Origin: PALSA-612 sp964595575
GTDB taxonomy: Bacteria; Actinomycetota; Thermoleophilia; Gaiellales; Gaiellaceae
Length of the DNA: 64,000 bases
Assembly (NCBI GenBank): GCA_964595575.1
Contig: CAZQRA010000011.1
Location: forward strand, 3,657-67,656
Direction of reading: 5' to 3'
Shown here: in pieces, positions 1 to 8,251 of the stretch
How positions within the stretch are numbered: the stretch's first letter is position 1
Layout: every line of letters starts with the position of its first letter
Translations under genes and position numbers: made by a program
The notes under the pieces: model-generated
Database searches by the model: none
What the model saw: the letters and a program-made list of their open reading frames with translations, nothing else
What the model was told of the DNA's origin: nothing

Positions 1-189
1 GGCGCACCTCCTGGAGGCGGAGGCGCGCGGAGCGGGGGGAACGGCCAGGCGGCTTGGGGTCGTAGTCACCCGCGGGCGGGAGATCGAGCCGCTGGCTCCT
101 CGGGTGTGGGCCGTTCCAGACTGGCGCCTGTTCGGGCCGGCGAGGTAGCGATGTTCGCGCTGCGAAGGCTCCGACGCCGGGGCGGGAGG
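1..189. other. Left-edge stretch, no supported gene
   Basis: This is the region downstream of the last CRISPR-operon gene (TAA at 190-192 on the minus strand). One minus-strand frame stays open to the window edge with high GC at third codon positions, so a further operon gene may begin here. I could find no ATG, GTG or TTG start with a ribosome binding site in that frame. A GTG at 69 lies in another frame and lacks a Shine-Dalgarno. No repeat unit or hairpin stands out. Nothing can be named. Confidence 0.3.
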
Positions 190-798
190 TTATCTCCGGC
201 CGGTGTCGGATGGCTCGTCGGGGTAGCGGAATGCGACTTCGCGCCGACCGACCGACGAGACGATCAGGGCGACTGTATCACCGGGCGAGCGGTCGCTCGG
301 CACAGCTTCGCTGTTCACGATGGGGCCTGCGAGTCCTGTGCCAGGGAGGCTCGCCCTCCAGCCTCCCTTTCTCGTCCGCTCCTCGAGTAGGACAGCCTCG
401 ACAACGTCTCCCGCTTTCAGCTCGGAAGCCGCGATGCCGGCAGATCGCCGGGACGCTCTCTCCGAGGGGGTGCGGTGGGCCGCGGCAGGGGAGAGGGCAG
501 CGAGGCGCTTCAGCCACCCTAGGAAGAAGGCGACTCCTGTGGGCCCGTGCTTCTTGGCGATCTCGGTCACGATCGGCGCCACCGCCCGGCGAAAGTCGAG
601 CCAGTGCTTGGTTGCCGCTCCCAGCTCGACCTGAGTAGAGGTGGCGAGGGCGCGATCAAGCGCGTCGAGTCCGTCTCGGATGAGGATGGCAAGCCCGGTC
701 GCAGCCTCGGCAGCGGGCTTCTCCTTCAGGCGCGCCCGGGTGATCTCAGCCTGGCGGAGAAGGGCTCGCCGAGCCTCGCGGTCAAGACCGACCTTCAC
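190..798 (-). CDS. Type III CRISPR-associated small protein, helical domain plus OB-like domain
   Basis: 202 residues, last visible gene of the CRISPR operon. GTG start at 798 overlaps the upstream RAMP stop in a GTGA junction. Residues 1-110 look wholly alpha-helical and charged, of the size of a Cas11-type small subunit (Csm2/Cmr5-like), but I see no family signature. Residues about 126-193 form a second domain rich in beta strands, with the pattern ELKAGDVVEAVLLEE, then RKGGWRA, GPIVNSE and PGDTVALIVSS, which reads like an OB/S1-type fold. I recall similar segments in some type III RAMP-associated proteins. The role is inferred: RNA-binding or filament subunit of the type III-like complex. 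It could also be a standalone accessory protein. Confidence 0.6.
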   Translation of the reverse strand: MKVGLDREARRALLRQAEITRARLKEKPAAEAATGLAILIRDGLDALDRALATSTQVELGAATKHWLDFRRAVAPIVTEIAKKHGPTGVAFFLGWLKRLAALSPAAAHRTPSERASRRSAGIAASELKAGDVVEAVLLEERTRKGGWRASLPGTGLAGPIVNSEAVPSDRSPGDTVALIVSSVGRREVAFRYPDEPSDTGRR

Positions 799-1673
799 GA
801 GTAGCGCCCCCTGATCTGATCGAGGCGGGGTCGGCAGGCGGCCCAGCGCCTGAACGCAGCCTCTTGGAGCGCGCGGACGTCGATAGGGGCGTGCTCGGCG
901 TGCACAGCTGACGCCCAGCCGGACACGACGGCGCTCGTCACAAGCGTGACCCGCGCCTGGGCAAGGCCTCGGTTCTTGCCTGCGCCCAGGCGAAGGAGCG
1001 GCAAGCCGTGCGGCGGCAAGCCCAGGGCGAGCGTGATCGCTCCCGTCTCGGCCTCTGGCGTGCCCTCGAAGACCACGGTTCCGCGCAAACGCGAACCGAC
1101 AGGAAGGCACTCCAGGGCCTCGACCTCCGTGGGCAGCGGCGCTTCCGGCCGGATGCCGTACAGGCGTCGTCCCTTCCTCGGGGCGCTTGCGTGGCTGTAG
1201 CGCTGCGCGATACGCCTCACGCGCAGGCCGACGGGCTCCACAGGAACGAGGTCGGAGAAGGCGACCGTGGCTCGCCAGCCAGGCGCTCCCAGCGCGGCGC
1301 ACGCCGGGCAGAGACGAGAGGTGTCTCGGCAGGCGGCGTTTCTGTCTGGACTGAGGCGATCGCATGACGGCGTGATCGCCTCGACGAGGGCCCGCACCGC
1401 TCCCTTCACGCTCGATCCGGGAATGACGGGGACGATGCCGTACTCTGTGGCAAGACGAGTCATTCCCTGGACGAGCGTCGTCTTTCCGTCGAGGTCGACA
1501 ACAACTGGGGCTGTGCTGCCGACATGGACCTCCGTCAGGCACTCGAGCTCGATCTCGATCTGACCCCAGAGCCCATCTCTCCGGTTCGGGGCCGGGCTGC
1601 GCTCAGGATCGAGCTGGTCGAGGAGGAAGTAGGCTGGGCGTGTCGCTCCGCGGGTGTCTCGTCTGCTACGCAT
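795..1673 (-). CDS. RAMP superfamily Cas7-like protein (type III)
   Basis: 292 residues from ATG 1673, preceded by a GAGGTGG Shine-Dalgarno; the start lies 8 nt inside the previous gene's end. A TTG two codons further upstream is a weaker option. RAMP hallmarks: the PVIPGSSVKGAVR helix-capping motif (residues about 82-94) and a glycine-rich loop RLGAGKNRGLAQARV near residue 230. Where the Csm3-like neighbour has TDAPVLR (its Asp is the expected RNA-cleaving residue), this protein reads STAPVVV, so the catalytic Asp appears replaced by Thr. A CPAC motif probably helps bind zinc. Expected role: backbone subunit that holds crRNA, possibly non-cleaving. Confidence 0.82.
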   Translation of the reverse strand: MRSRRDTRGATRPAYFLLDQLDPERSPAPNRRDGLWGQIEIELECLTEVHVGSTAPVVVDLDGKTTLVQGMTRLATEYGIVPVIPGSSVKGAVRALVEAITPSCDRLSPDRNAACRDTSRLCPACAALGAPGWRATVAFSDLVPVEPVGLRVRRIAQRYSHASAPRKGRRLYGIRPEAPLPTEVEALECLPVGSRLRGTVVFEGTPEAETGAITLALGLPPHGLPLLRLGAGKNRGLAQARVTLVTSAVVSGWASAVHAEHAPIDVRALQEAAFRRWAACRPRLDQIRGRYS

Positions 1674-2487
1674 AGTCAAGCCACCTCGGGAGAGCCTGGG
1701 CCCACCCTTGGAGGACGGCGCGCCCGTCAGGGGCTATGTAGGAAAGGAACAATCCCTGGCGAGCCGGTCCGGAGATCGCTCCAGCCTGGACGAGATCGCG
1801 TGCCTGGGACTCCTCGAGCGCAAGGAGACGCACCGGCCCAGGCTCGACGCGCACACGACCGAGGCCCTTGGTCGTCCCTGAGCCCAGGCGCAACACACCT
1901 TGGTCGAGGAGCTCGAGGCCTGCCGCGACCGCTGCTGCCTCCCAGGCCTTCGGGTTGCGAAGGCGGATCGTCGGGTGAAACGTCACGCCGGCGAGGACCT
2001 CGTAGTCGAAGGGGCCGACTCGTACCGATCCCGTCTGCCGGTCGATGCCGACGCCGGCGCGCACCGTGCGGCGAGCCTCGATCGCGCGCGCAGCCTGGGA
2101 GCGCTCGTCCTCCGACGCGTCTGCGGGCCAGGGAAGCCCGTCCTCGACCAGCACCACCGAGGCGCCCTCCGTGCTTCCGAAGAGGAGACAGGCACGGCAC
2201 CGGTTGTCAGCGTCCTTGCAGCGATCGCTCTGGTCGGTGACGCGGCACGCACGCTGGCCGAGACCCCGGAGCAGCATCTCGACGCCGGAGCGGAGCACCC
2301 CCTTGAGCGATGATCCGGGGAGGAAGGGGACGTCGCCGTGATCGGTGGGGTAGCGAACGAAGGCCATGTCGGGAGCGTCGGAGACGAAGGCATCCGGCCC
2401 CTTGATGAGCAGCGGCCCCTCGGCCCGTACGGACAGCGGAAGCTCAACAGCGAGCGTGAAGGCCCCGAATCGGCCATGATCGATCAT
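1666..2487 (-). CDS. RAMP superfamily Cas7-like protein, Csm3/Csx7 type
   Basis: 273 residues. ATG 2487 overlaps the upstream TGA (ATGA); an in-frame ATG at 2508 lies inside the previous gene and is less likely. Visible: VPFLPGSSLKGVLRS (about residues 53-67), a cysteine cluster CKDADNRCRACLLFGS that is typical of zinc-binding Csx7/Csm3-like RAMPs, GIDRQTGSV, and the glycine-rich loop RLGSGTTKGLGRV. Asp37 and Asp40 lie in the loop where Csm3 carries its catalytic Asp. It should be a repeated backbone subunit of the type III-like complex, contacting crRNA and target RNA. Confidence 0.87.
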   Translation of the reverse strand: MIDHGRFGAFTLAVELPLSVRAEGPLLIKGPDAFVSDAPDMAFVRYPTDHGDVPFLPGSSLKGVLRSGVEMLLRGLGQRACRVTDQSDRCKDADNRCRACLLFGSTEGASVVLVEDGLPWPADASEDERSQAARAIEARRTVRAGVGIDRQTGSVRVGPFDYEVLAGVTFHPTIRLRNPKAWEAAAVAAGLELLDQGVLRLGSGTTKGLGRVRVEPGPVRLLALEESQARDLVQAGAISGPARQGLFLSYIAPDGRAVLQGWAQALPRWLDYA

Positions 2488-3215
2488 GTCAGCCTCCCCT
2501 CGAGCCACTCTGTGAACCGTCCGCGCTCGGCCTCGGCATCGATCGCTGCCGGCTCGACGCCCCGCACGAACTGCGAGGCTACGAGCTGGGTCACGCGGGG
2601 CGGCCGCCGGTATCGAAGCCGGCCGAGCCCTCGGCTCGCACCCCCGCCCAGCGTCACGAAGCCCTCATCGAGAAGGTCGAGCAAGCTCAGCACGAGCCCG
2701 ACCTCGTGAGGCTGCGGGTCGTCGATGCGGATCCTGCCCTTGAAGCAGGTGCCCGGCGGGACAACCTCGTAGTTGTACTTCAGCCCCGATGCCTGCTTGA
2801 GCTCGCGGCGGTCGATGGCAACGCCGTCGCGCACGATCGTCCGCTGATCCTCGGCGACGAGATCCTCAAGGATCAGGCGGCCCGCGAGGAAGGGGTGTCC
2901 GAACAGGCAGCAGAGCGAGCACAAGGCGTCGAGCTCCTCAGGGGTGGGATCGCGACCACGAACGTGGTTGAGGCACCGTTCTGAGACAATGTCGCAGGCG
3001 AGCTTGGAGCCAAAGGGCTTAAGGAGGCGCTCGGCTGCCGAGCGCAGCGAGCCTTTCAGGCTCGATCCAGGAATGACGGGCCGGTTATCCGGGTGTCGGA
3101 GCACAGGGGCGTCGGTTTGGGCTGCAGCTGTCGCGCGCCCAGCGCCCACGCGTACGCCGGTCACCGCCTCGAGCTCGAGGTCGACGAAGCAGACCGTCCA
3201 CTCAGCGCCGCTCAC
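2484..3215 (-). CDS. RAMP superfamily Cas7-like protein, Csm3 type with catalytic Asp
   Basis: 243 residues from GTG 3215, preceded by a strong AAGGAGG; the start is 14 nt inside the previous gene. Motifs: QTDAPVLRHP (Asp35 aligns with the RNA-cleaving Asp of Csm3), RPVIPGSSLKGSLRS (45-59), a cysteine group ending in CSLCCLFGHP, GVAIDRRELKQ, and the glycine-rich loop TLGGGASRGLGRLRY. Of the three separate RAMPs this is the best candidate for an active target-RNA-cleaving Cas7 subunit. Longer readings of this frame upstream overlap the fusion RAMP gene and are not coding. Confidence 0.88.
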   Translation of the reverse strand: MSGAEWTVCFVDLELEAVTGVRVGAGRATAAAQTDAPVLRHPDNRPVIPGSSLKGSLRSAAERLLKPFGSKLACDIVSERCLNHVRGRDPTPEELDALCSLCCLFGHPFLAGRLILEDLVAEDQRTIVRDGVAIDRRELKQASGLKYNYEVVPPGTCFKGRIRIDDPQPHEVGLVLSLLDLLDEGFVTLGGGASRGLGRLRYRRPPRVTQLVASQFVRGVEPAAIDAEAERGRFTEWLEGRLT

Positions 3216-5184
3216 CCCGACCTCCTTGGCGCTGACGCTTCCGGCGTTCCTGCTCCACGTAGCCTGCCCGCACGACGAGGCCGAGGAAGTGCCTTGCCGC
3301 CTCGATGTCGCCGGAGAAGCGACGCGCCACGAGGTCGGCGAGCTCTCGCAGGAACTGTCGCTTGAGCTGGTCGCGGCTTGCCTGGTACTCGATGAAGAGG
3401 ACCGTCTCCTCGACGGAATCGGTCGCCTGGGCGAAGCGAAGAAGGGTCTGGAGGCCTGCTCGTTCGGGGAGACTGCCGGCCTCCCGGCACAGCCTCCGCG
3501 CTTCGTGCACCAGCGCGTCGAGCTTCGTGCTCGGCTGGGCAAGCGGCGCCTCGCTCGTCATCTCCACCACCTCCAAGTCGTCTCTCACCCGAAGGAGCAG
3601 GGGGGCGACTCCCTCGGGGTCGGGGATTCCGTCGTTCTCCAGGCGTTCCAGCTCCTCCAGCGCCCGCTCCGAGGCCAGGCGTACGGCCAGCCATGAGCCT
3701 GCCTCGAGCACTCTCCGTAACGACCGCGTCCGATCAGCTCCCTCATCCCAGCCACCACGAACGACCTCGCGAACGTCGCCGGTGAGGACCTCGAGCCCGG
3801 CGTGCGTGAGGATGGCGCGGAGCGGCTGCGCGAGGGCCGCGTCCGCAAGGAGCGCGAGCACCGCGATGTCACCGTCGCTGGGAGCGCCAAGCTCGCTCAG
3901 GCGTCTAGCGGTCGCGGTGATCCGATGTGGCAGGGAGGGAAGCCGCGGTAGCTCCTCCAGCTCGACCCGGGCGAGACCCATACCCCGTGCTCGGCGTCCT
4001 CCGACGAGCACCGTTCCGATGCCGCTGATCGCCTCAGCTTGGGCGGGGCGGGCGAGAACCTCAGCCGCGAACACCGTCCCCGGAGCGAACGCGACCTGGT
4101 AGTGGAGATCGCCACGCTTCGCACGACGATGCGTCGGGTCGATGGTCACGTGCGCAAGCACGAGGGGAGGGTCGGAGTCGAATTCCCGGAGCACGGAGCT
4201 GCAGCCTGGCACTGGACAGGTCTCAAGGTCCCAAGAGCCTGAGCCGGTGAGGACATGGGCGACACGGTGAAGGGTTCCATCCACCACGTGCCGCGGCTTG
4301 CCGTCGCATCGCCGCCGGGTGAGCCAGAACGGGATGACCTTAGGGATGACCTTGGGATCGGCTTCGCCGACCGGAAAGCCCGGCGTGAGGGCAATCGGCC
4401 GCTCGAGGAAGAGATCGGCGGCCAGGCTCCCCGCCCCCCGGCGTGCGAGTTCCCAGCCGAGCGCGCCGCGGAGCGTCGCCACTGGTACGATTGGGAGCCC
4501 GTCGCGGTAGAAGTCGCGTTGTCTGTGCCCGACAAGGCGTGCGGGCTCGAGCAGGGTGAGCCGCAACAGGTAGCGTCCCCGCGCATCGTCGCCCTGGGTT
4601 GATGGCGCAGGCAGGGATGGCCCTTCCGTGGGGGCCGGCGCAACCTCGACGGCGAACAGCCCGGCGCCTGCGCTCTTCCTCCTCCCCACCGACAGGCCGA
4701 CGGCCTCGAGCCAGGCCCAGAAGTCGTCCAGGAGGGCGAGCTCCTCGTCGGTGAGCTCACGATCGGCGACGACGTCGACCTCGAAGTCGGCAAGGCCGCG
4801 CTCCTCGCTCCAGAGAGCGCCTGTCGTCCGCGCGGCGGTGCGAGTACGCCTGTCGATCGCCAGACCAGGTGCGAGGTAGCGGCTTGCCTTTGCCACAGAG
4901 GAGCGCACCCAGAGCGCTCCGCCGCTCTCGGGTCGCCCGAACAGGCAGCAGGTCGGACACGAGCAGGCGAGCGATTGGGAGCAGGGTTTGCCCTTGGCTT
5001 TGGCGAAACGTCCGAATGCATCCCGCAGCACGCCGCGCAGGGTGGTCCCCGGCAAGAGAAGACGGGGATGCTCGGCGCGCTGGTCGAGGAACGCCGTCTG
5101 GACGTGGACGCCGACGGGAGCATCGGCAAGGCCGCCGAAGAGCGCCGGCGAGCGCCCGCGAAGCCGCAGGCGCCACCGGTTCAT
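3202..5184 (-). CDS. Fused type III subunit: Cas7-like RAMP + Csx10/Cas5-like RAMP + helical C-terminal domain
   Basis: 660 residues, ATG 5184 in an ATGA overlap with cas10. First RAMP, about 1-185: LLLPGTTLRGVLRD, cysteines in SCPTCCLFGRP, LAIDRRTRTA, and the loop SVGRRKSAGAGLFAVE. Second RAMP, about 203-505: PIVPVATLRGALGWEL, a cysteine pair (CPVPGC), the loop VGGRRARGMGLARVE, and LRRVLEAGSWLAVR, which recalls the C-terminus of Csx10 (Cas5-like, type III-D). The last about 100 residues are helical (for example FIEYQASRDQLKRQFLREL) and resemble a small-subunit domain. Three normally separate roles therefore seem joined in one chain. The Cas5 and small-subunit assignments are inference; the two RAMP domains are clear. 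Confidence 0.75.
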   Translation of the reverse strand: MNRWRLRLRGRSPALFGGLADAPVGVHVQTAFLDQRAEHPRLLLPGTTLRGVLRDAFGRFAKAKGKPCSQSLACSCPTCCLFGRPESGGALWVRSSVAKASRYLAPGLAIDRRTRTAARTTGALWSEERGLADFEVDVVADRELTDEELALLDDFWAWLEAVGLSVGRRKSAGAGLFAVEVAPAPTEGPSLPAPSTQGDDARGRYLLRLTLLEPARLVGHRQRDFYRDGLPIVPVATLRGALGWELARRGAGSLAADLFLERPIALTPGFPVGEADPKVIPKVIPFWLTRRRCDGKPRHVVDGTLHRVAHVLTGSGSWDLETCPVPGCSSVLREFDSDPPLVLAHVTIDPTHRRAKRGDLHYQVAFAPGTVFAAEVLARPAQAEAISGIGTVLVGGRRARGMGLARVELEELPRLPSLPHRITATARRLSELGAPSDGDIAVLALLADAALAQPLRAILTHAGLEVLTGDVREVVRGGWDEGADRTRSLRRVLEAGSWLAVRLASERALEELERLENDGIPDPEGVAPLLLRVRDDLEVVEMTSEAPLAQPSTKLDALVHEARRLCREAGSLPERAGLQTLLRFAQATDSVEETVLFIEYQASRDQLKRQFLRELADLVARRFSGDIEAARHFLGLVVRAGYVEQERRKRQRQGGRGERR

Positions 5185-6578
5185 GTTCCCTTCCCCCAGA
5201 GGTCGACGACCGCGAGGGCTGCGCCGAGGAGGTCGTGGCTCTCTACCCCGCACGCCTGAGCCAGCCTGCGCGCTTCCTCGAGCGTGCCCTGCACGGCGTC
5301 GCTACCGCGCTCGCTCTCGCGCGCTGCTCGCTCGTCGAGGAGGAGGTCGCGAAGCTCGCCGCCCGGCTCGCAGAGGTCGCTCGCCAGGCCCGAGCGCTGA
5401 GCGCGTGCCACCTTGTCCACTGCCTCGACGAGGGCGCGGAACGAAGGGCGAGCTCCCCAGAACCGGTCGCGGGGAATCGGGGTCCCGGTGAGGCTCGTCC
5501 TGCGGCCCCCGTGCAGCCTGCGACCTAGGAGCGTCCGCAGCTCGACGTGAGCGGCACCCCTCCTTCGAGACAGCTCCTTTGCCGTCGCAAGCCCCCCCTT
5601 TGCCTCATCGAACAGGATCCTGAGAGGGAGGTAGGGGTCGCTGAGTACGATCGCGGCGGAGAAGCGAGCAGGCGCTCCCTCGAGTCGAACATGGCGCTCG
5701 AGACCGCACCAGAGCTCCTTGAGGGCCTCGGCCGCGCGTCGCGCATCGCAGAAGACGACAAGGTCGTCGCCCCCGACTACGGGCGTGAGGATGGGCGTGC
5801 CGACGCAAGCTCCGTTGCCTCTGATGCTCTGTAGGGCCTGCTCTAGCCCGCTCGTCACCGCCTTGGACGCCGTTCGAAGCTCGTTTGCATCGCCGATATC
5901 GACCAGCCTACGGCCGAGGCCGTCTCCGTCGAGGTAGAGGGCGGCGAGCACAGCTCTTCGCGGGAGGCGCTCGGGGCCGTGGACGTCCTCGTCCGCAGAT
6001 GAGAAGAGGTCGGAGATCGTCTCGGGGAGTTCCGTCTGGGCACGTCTTCTGCGCCCTTCCTCTCGTCGTAGGTGGCAGCGCGGACCGATCCTGTCCGTCT
6101 GCTGATCGGCTCCTCGTCCGATCCCCGAGTCGCGGTCTGCCAGCTCAAGTCCGCATGCTTGGCACACCTTGTCGGGAGGCGTGCCAGCCGGAATGAGCAC
6201 CTTGCTCGGCCGGTCGATCAGCTGCCCCAGGCGCTCGTCCTGGAGGCGACCGCGCAGACGTTCGCGAGCTTTGCGGAAGTCGCCGTCGAGCGCGGCCCAG
6301 GCGCAGGCGAGGGGAGCGCCGCCGCCCGTGAGCCTATCCAGCTTGCTTCCCAGCTGTTCGCACAGGCGGCCGGCGACGGAGCTATCAGAGGCGATGAAGA
6401 GACCGCTGCCTCCAGCCGAGTAGATCGTCTGGGCCCCGATCTCGCGCGCGATCGTCTCTGCCTGCGAGGCAAAGCGCTCGAGGAGCGACGAGCCGCCCAT
6501 GATGTCGAGAGGCCGCACGGGCTCGAAGACGTAGCGCTGGATCCCCGGGATCTCGTAGCCGACCAGGTAGCGGCTCAT
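5181..6578 (-). CDS. cas10: Cas10-like cyclase/polymerase subunit, no HD domain
   Basis: 465 residues, much shorter than usual Cas10 (700-1000). ATGA overlaps at both ends. There is no N-terminal HD nuclease; the protein starts directly in a degenerate first palm (YLVGYEIPGIQRYVF; AGGSGL in place of a metal motif). A zinc-binding region follows (CQAC at 139-142, CH at 168-169), then the active second palm: AALYLDGDGLG (212-222) and VVGGDDLVVF (267-276). The intact GGDD predicts synthesis of cyclic oligoadenylates on target RNA binding, matching the CARF-bearing neighbour. The C-terminal about 80 residues are helical. The absence of HD implies that ssDNA cleavage, if any, is done by another subunit. 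Confidence 0.9.
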   Translation of the reverse strand: MSRYLVGYEIPGIQRYVFEPVRPLDIMGGSSLLERFASQAETIAREIGAQTIYSAGGSGLFIASDSSVAGRLCEQLGSKLDRLTGGGAPLACAWAALDGDFRKARERLRGRLQDERLGQLIDRPSKVLIPAGTPPDKVCQACGLELADRDSGIGRGADQQTDRIGPRCHLRREEGRRRRAQTELPETISDLFSSADEDVHGPERLPRRAVLAALYLDGDGLGRRLVDIGDANELRTASKAVTSGLEQALQSIRGNGACVGTPILTPVVGGDDLVVFCDARRAAEALKELWCGLERHVRLEGAPARFSAAIVLSDPYLPLRILFDEAKGGLATAKELSRRRGAAHVELRTLLGRRLHGGRRTSLTGTPIPRDRFWGARPSFRALVEAVDKVARAQRSGLASDLCEPGGELRDLLLDERAARESERGSDAVQGTLEEARRLAQACGVESHDLLGAALAVVDLWGKGT

Positions 6579-8251
6579 CGCTCGGCTTCCTGTTCATCGA
6601 GCCAGTACGGCTCCGCTACGACGAAGGGGTCTGCACGCTGCTGGTCGTGGGGCCGTCGGTCGATGAGACCGAAGCGTCGAACTGGGCGTCCCAGCCGCTC
6701 GGCCTCGCTGGCGAGTCGCTCCACAACCAGGCCCAGGAGGGTCGTGCCGCCGGTGAGGTTGACAAGCACTGGGGATCCTTGCAGGAGGTGGGGCCTGGCG
6801 CTCTCCACGAGCCTCGCGATCTCGCCCGTCCCGCCGACGGGGTCAGCCATGGTTAGGGGGATTATCTGGGCGTCGCACCCCGCGCGCTCGAGAGCCTGCT
6901 CAGCGTGAGGTCGCGTCTCCTCCGAGCAGACCACCACCACGCAGGCCGGGGCAGTCGGGCATGCACGGAGGGCAGAATACAGCGGGCCAGGGGTGATGCC
7001 CACCGCGCTGACAAGAAGGGGGGCACTGCCGGGCGCCGGGACGTCGAGCGACCAATCCGGCGCTTGCTTGAGCATTCTCCAGCCGCCTTCGACGTCCTTG
7101 TCCAGCGTGTTCTTCACCTCGTCGCCACGCATTCCAGCGTGGGCGTAGGCATTTCGTGCCTGCGAGAGCGAGCTCCAGAACCGCGCCAGCTGACGCTGCT
7201 CCGCGGAGAGCGCGCCACCGCTCGTGTGGGTATCGATTGTCGTGAGCGCGTGGAGCTTCCTTGCCGCCTCTTCGCGGGCCGCGCGATCGAGCCAGCGGCT
7301 CGAGAAGCCGAGTCGGAGGCACGCCCATGAGATGACCCACTCCTCCATGAGCGTCAGGGCTGGGCCCAGGGATCTACGCTCGAGAAGCTCGTCGATGAGG
7401 CGTGCCTGCCGCTCAAGTTCCCGCCTGTCCAGGCAGGTTCGCCGCTTCCATCCCTGGCCGCCGGCGCTCGGGAGCATGACGCTCGCGAGCGACTGTTGCA
7501 CCTGGGAAAGCAGCTCCTCAACGAGGGGCAAGTGGCGAGCTTGAAGCTCCTGTCTGAGCGGCTTGAGCTGGTCCCGGAGGAAGAGGCCTGCATGGCGACC
7601 TAGCTCTAGAGGAAGCGCCGACGCGTAGGCGTGCGAGATCGACGTAAGCACGCGAACGAGGTTCCGGGTCCTGCCCTGATCGGCACTTGTCCGACCCAAC
7701 TCCTCGGCGAGTGGCTGAGGGTCCCCCTGCTCGCGGAGGGCTCGAACCGCGTACAGGAATCCCGTGAGCTCGAGGAGAGGAGCGAGATCAACAAAGGGCG
7801 ACCGCTCAGGAGGATCGCGCTGGAGCGCGTAGTACGCCGCCTCGACCTCCGAGCGACCGAGAGTCGAGGAGTAGAGCGCGCCGAGGAAGGTGAGAAAGCT
7901 GAGGTGACGGAAGCCGTGGGTAATGTCGACGACGAGCGCGCACCCGTGCGGAACGCTTCCCGTGAGCGCATCGAGGAACTTCCCAATGTTTGGGGAACTG
8001 ACTCCGCCAGGGATATCGACGCATATGACGGAGACGGGGGAGGCATGGCGCTCAAGCAGGGGGAGCGACTCCTTTGCAGCTTCGCTCGTGCAGAGGGCGA
8101 TCACCTGCTGAAAGGGCTTCCCCTCGAGGGCGAGCAGGGCGATGGGTGCCAACCGCGCCTGATGGGCCCGACCCTTCAGCTCGTACATAGCGTCCCTTGG
8201 ATTGGTGCCAAGGACGGTGACGAGCGCTCGCTGCCTGCCGGCGACTGTCAT
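6575..8251 (-). CDS. CARF-HEPN-CARF protein, putative cOA-activated ribonuclease
   Basis: 558 residues, ATGA-coupled to csb2 upstream and cas10 downstream. N-terminal CARF of the Csx2/TM1812 type: LVTVLGTNPRDAMYELKG, then CALVVDITHGFRHLSFL (104-120). The middle is helical and includes a HEPN active site, RNAYAH (R366-x4-H371). The C-terminus (about 412-531) is a second Rossmann-like domain with LVSAVGITPGPLYSAL and VLVNLTGGTTLLGL (495-508), the ligand-loop signature of Csm6/Card1-type CARFs. Having two CARF-like domains of different families flank one HEPN is unusual. Predicted role: degrade RNA when bound to cyclic oligoadenylates made by the adjacent Cas10. Cyclic-nucleotide self-cleavage by a CARF is also possible. 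Confidence 0.85.
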   Translation of the reverse strand: MTVAGRQRALVTVLGTNPRDAMYELKGRAHQARLAPIALLALEGKPFQQVIALCTSEAAKESLPLLERHASPVSVICVDIPGGVSSPNIGKFLDALTGSVPHGCALVVDITHGFRHLSFLTFLGALYSSTLGRSEVEAAYYALQRDPPERSPFVDLAPLLELTGFLYAVRALREQGDPQPLAEELGRTSADQGRTRNLVRVLTSISHAYASALPLELGRHAGLFLRDQLKPLRQELQARHLPLVEELLSQVQQSLASVMLPSAGGQGWKRRTCLDRRELERQARLIDELLERRSLGPALTLMEEWVISWACLRLGFSSRWLDRAAREEAARKLHALTTIDTHTSGGALSAEQRQLARFWSSLSQARNAYAHAGMRGDEVKNTLDKDVEGGWRMLKQAPDWSLDVPAPGSAPLLVSAVGITPGPLYSALRACPTAPACVVVVCSEETRPHAEQALERAGCDAQIIPLTMADPVGGTGEIARLVESARPHLLQGSPVLVNLTGGTTLLGLVVERLASEAERLGRPVRRFGLIDRRPHDQQRADPFVVAEPYWLDEQEAER

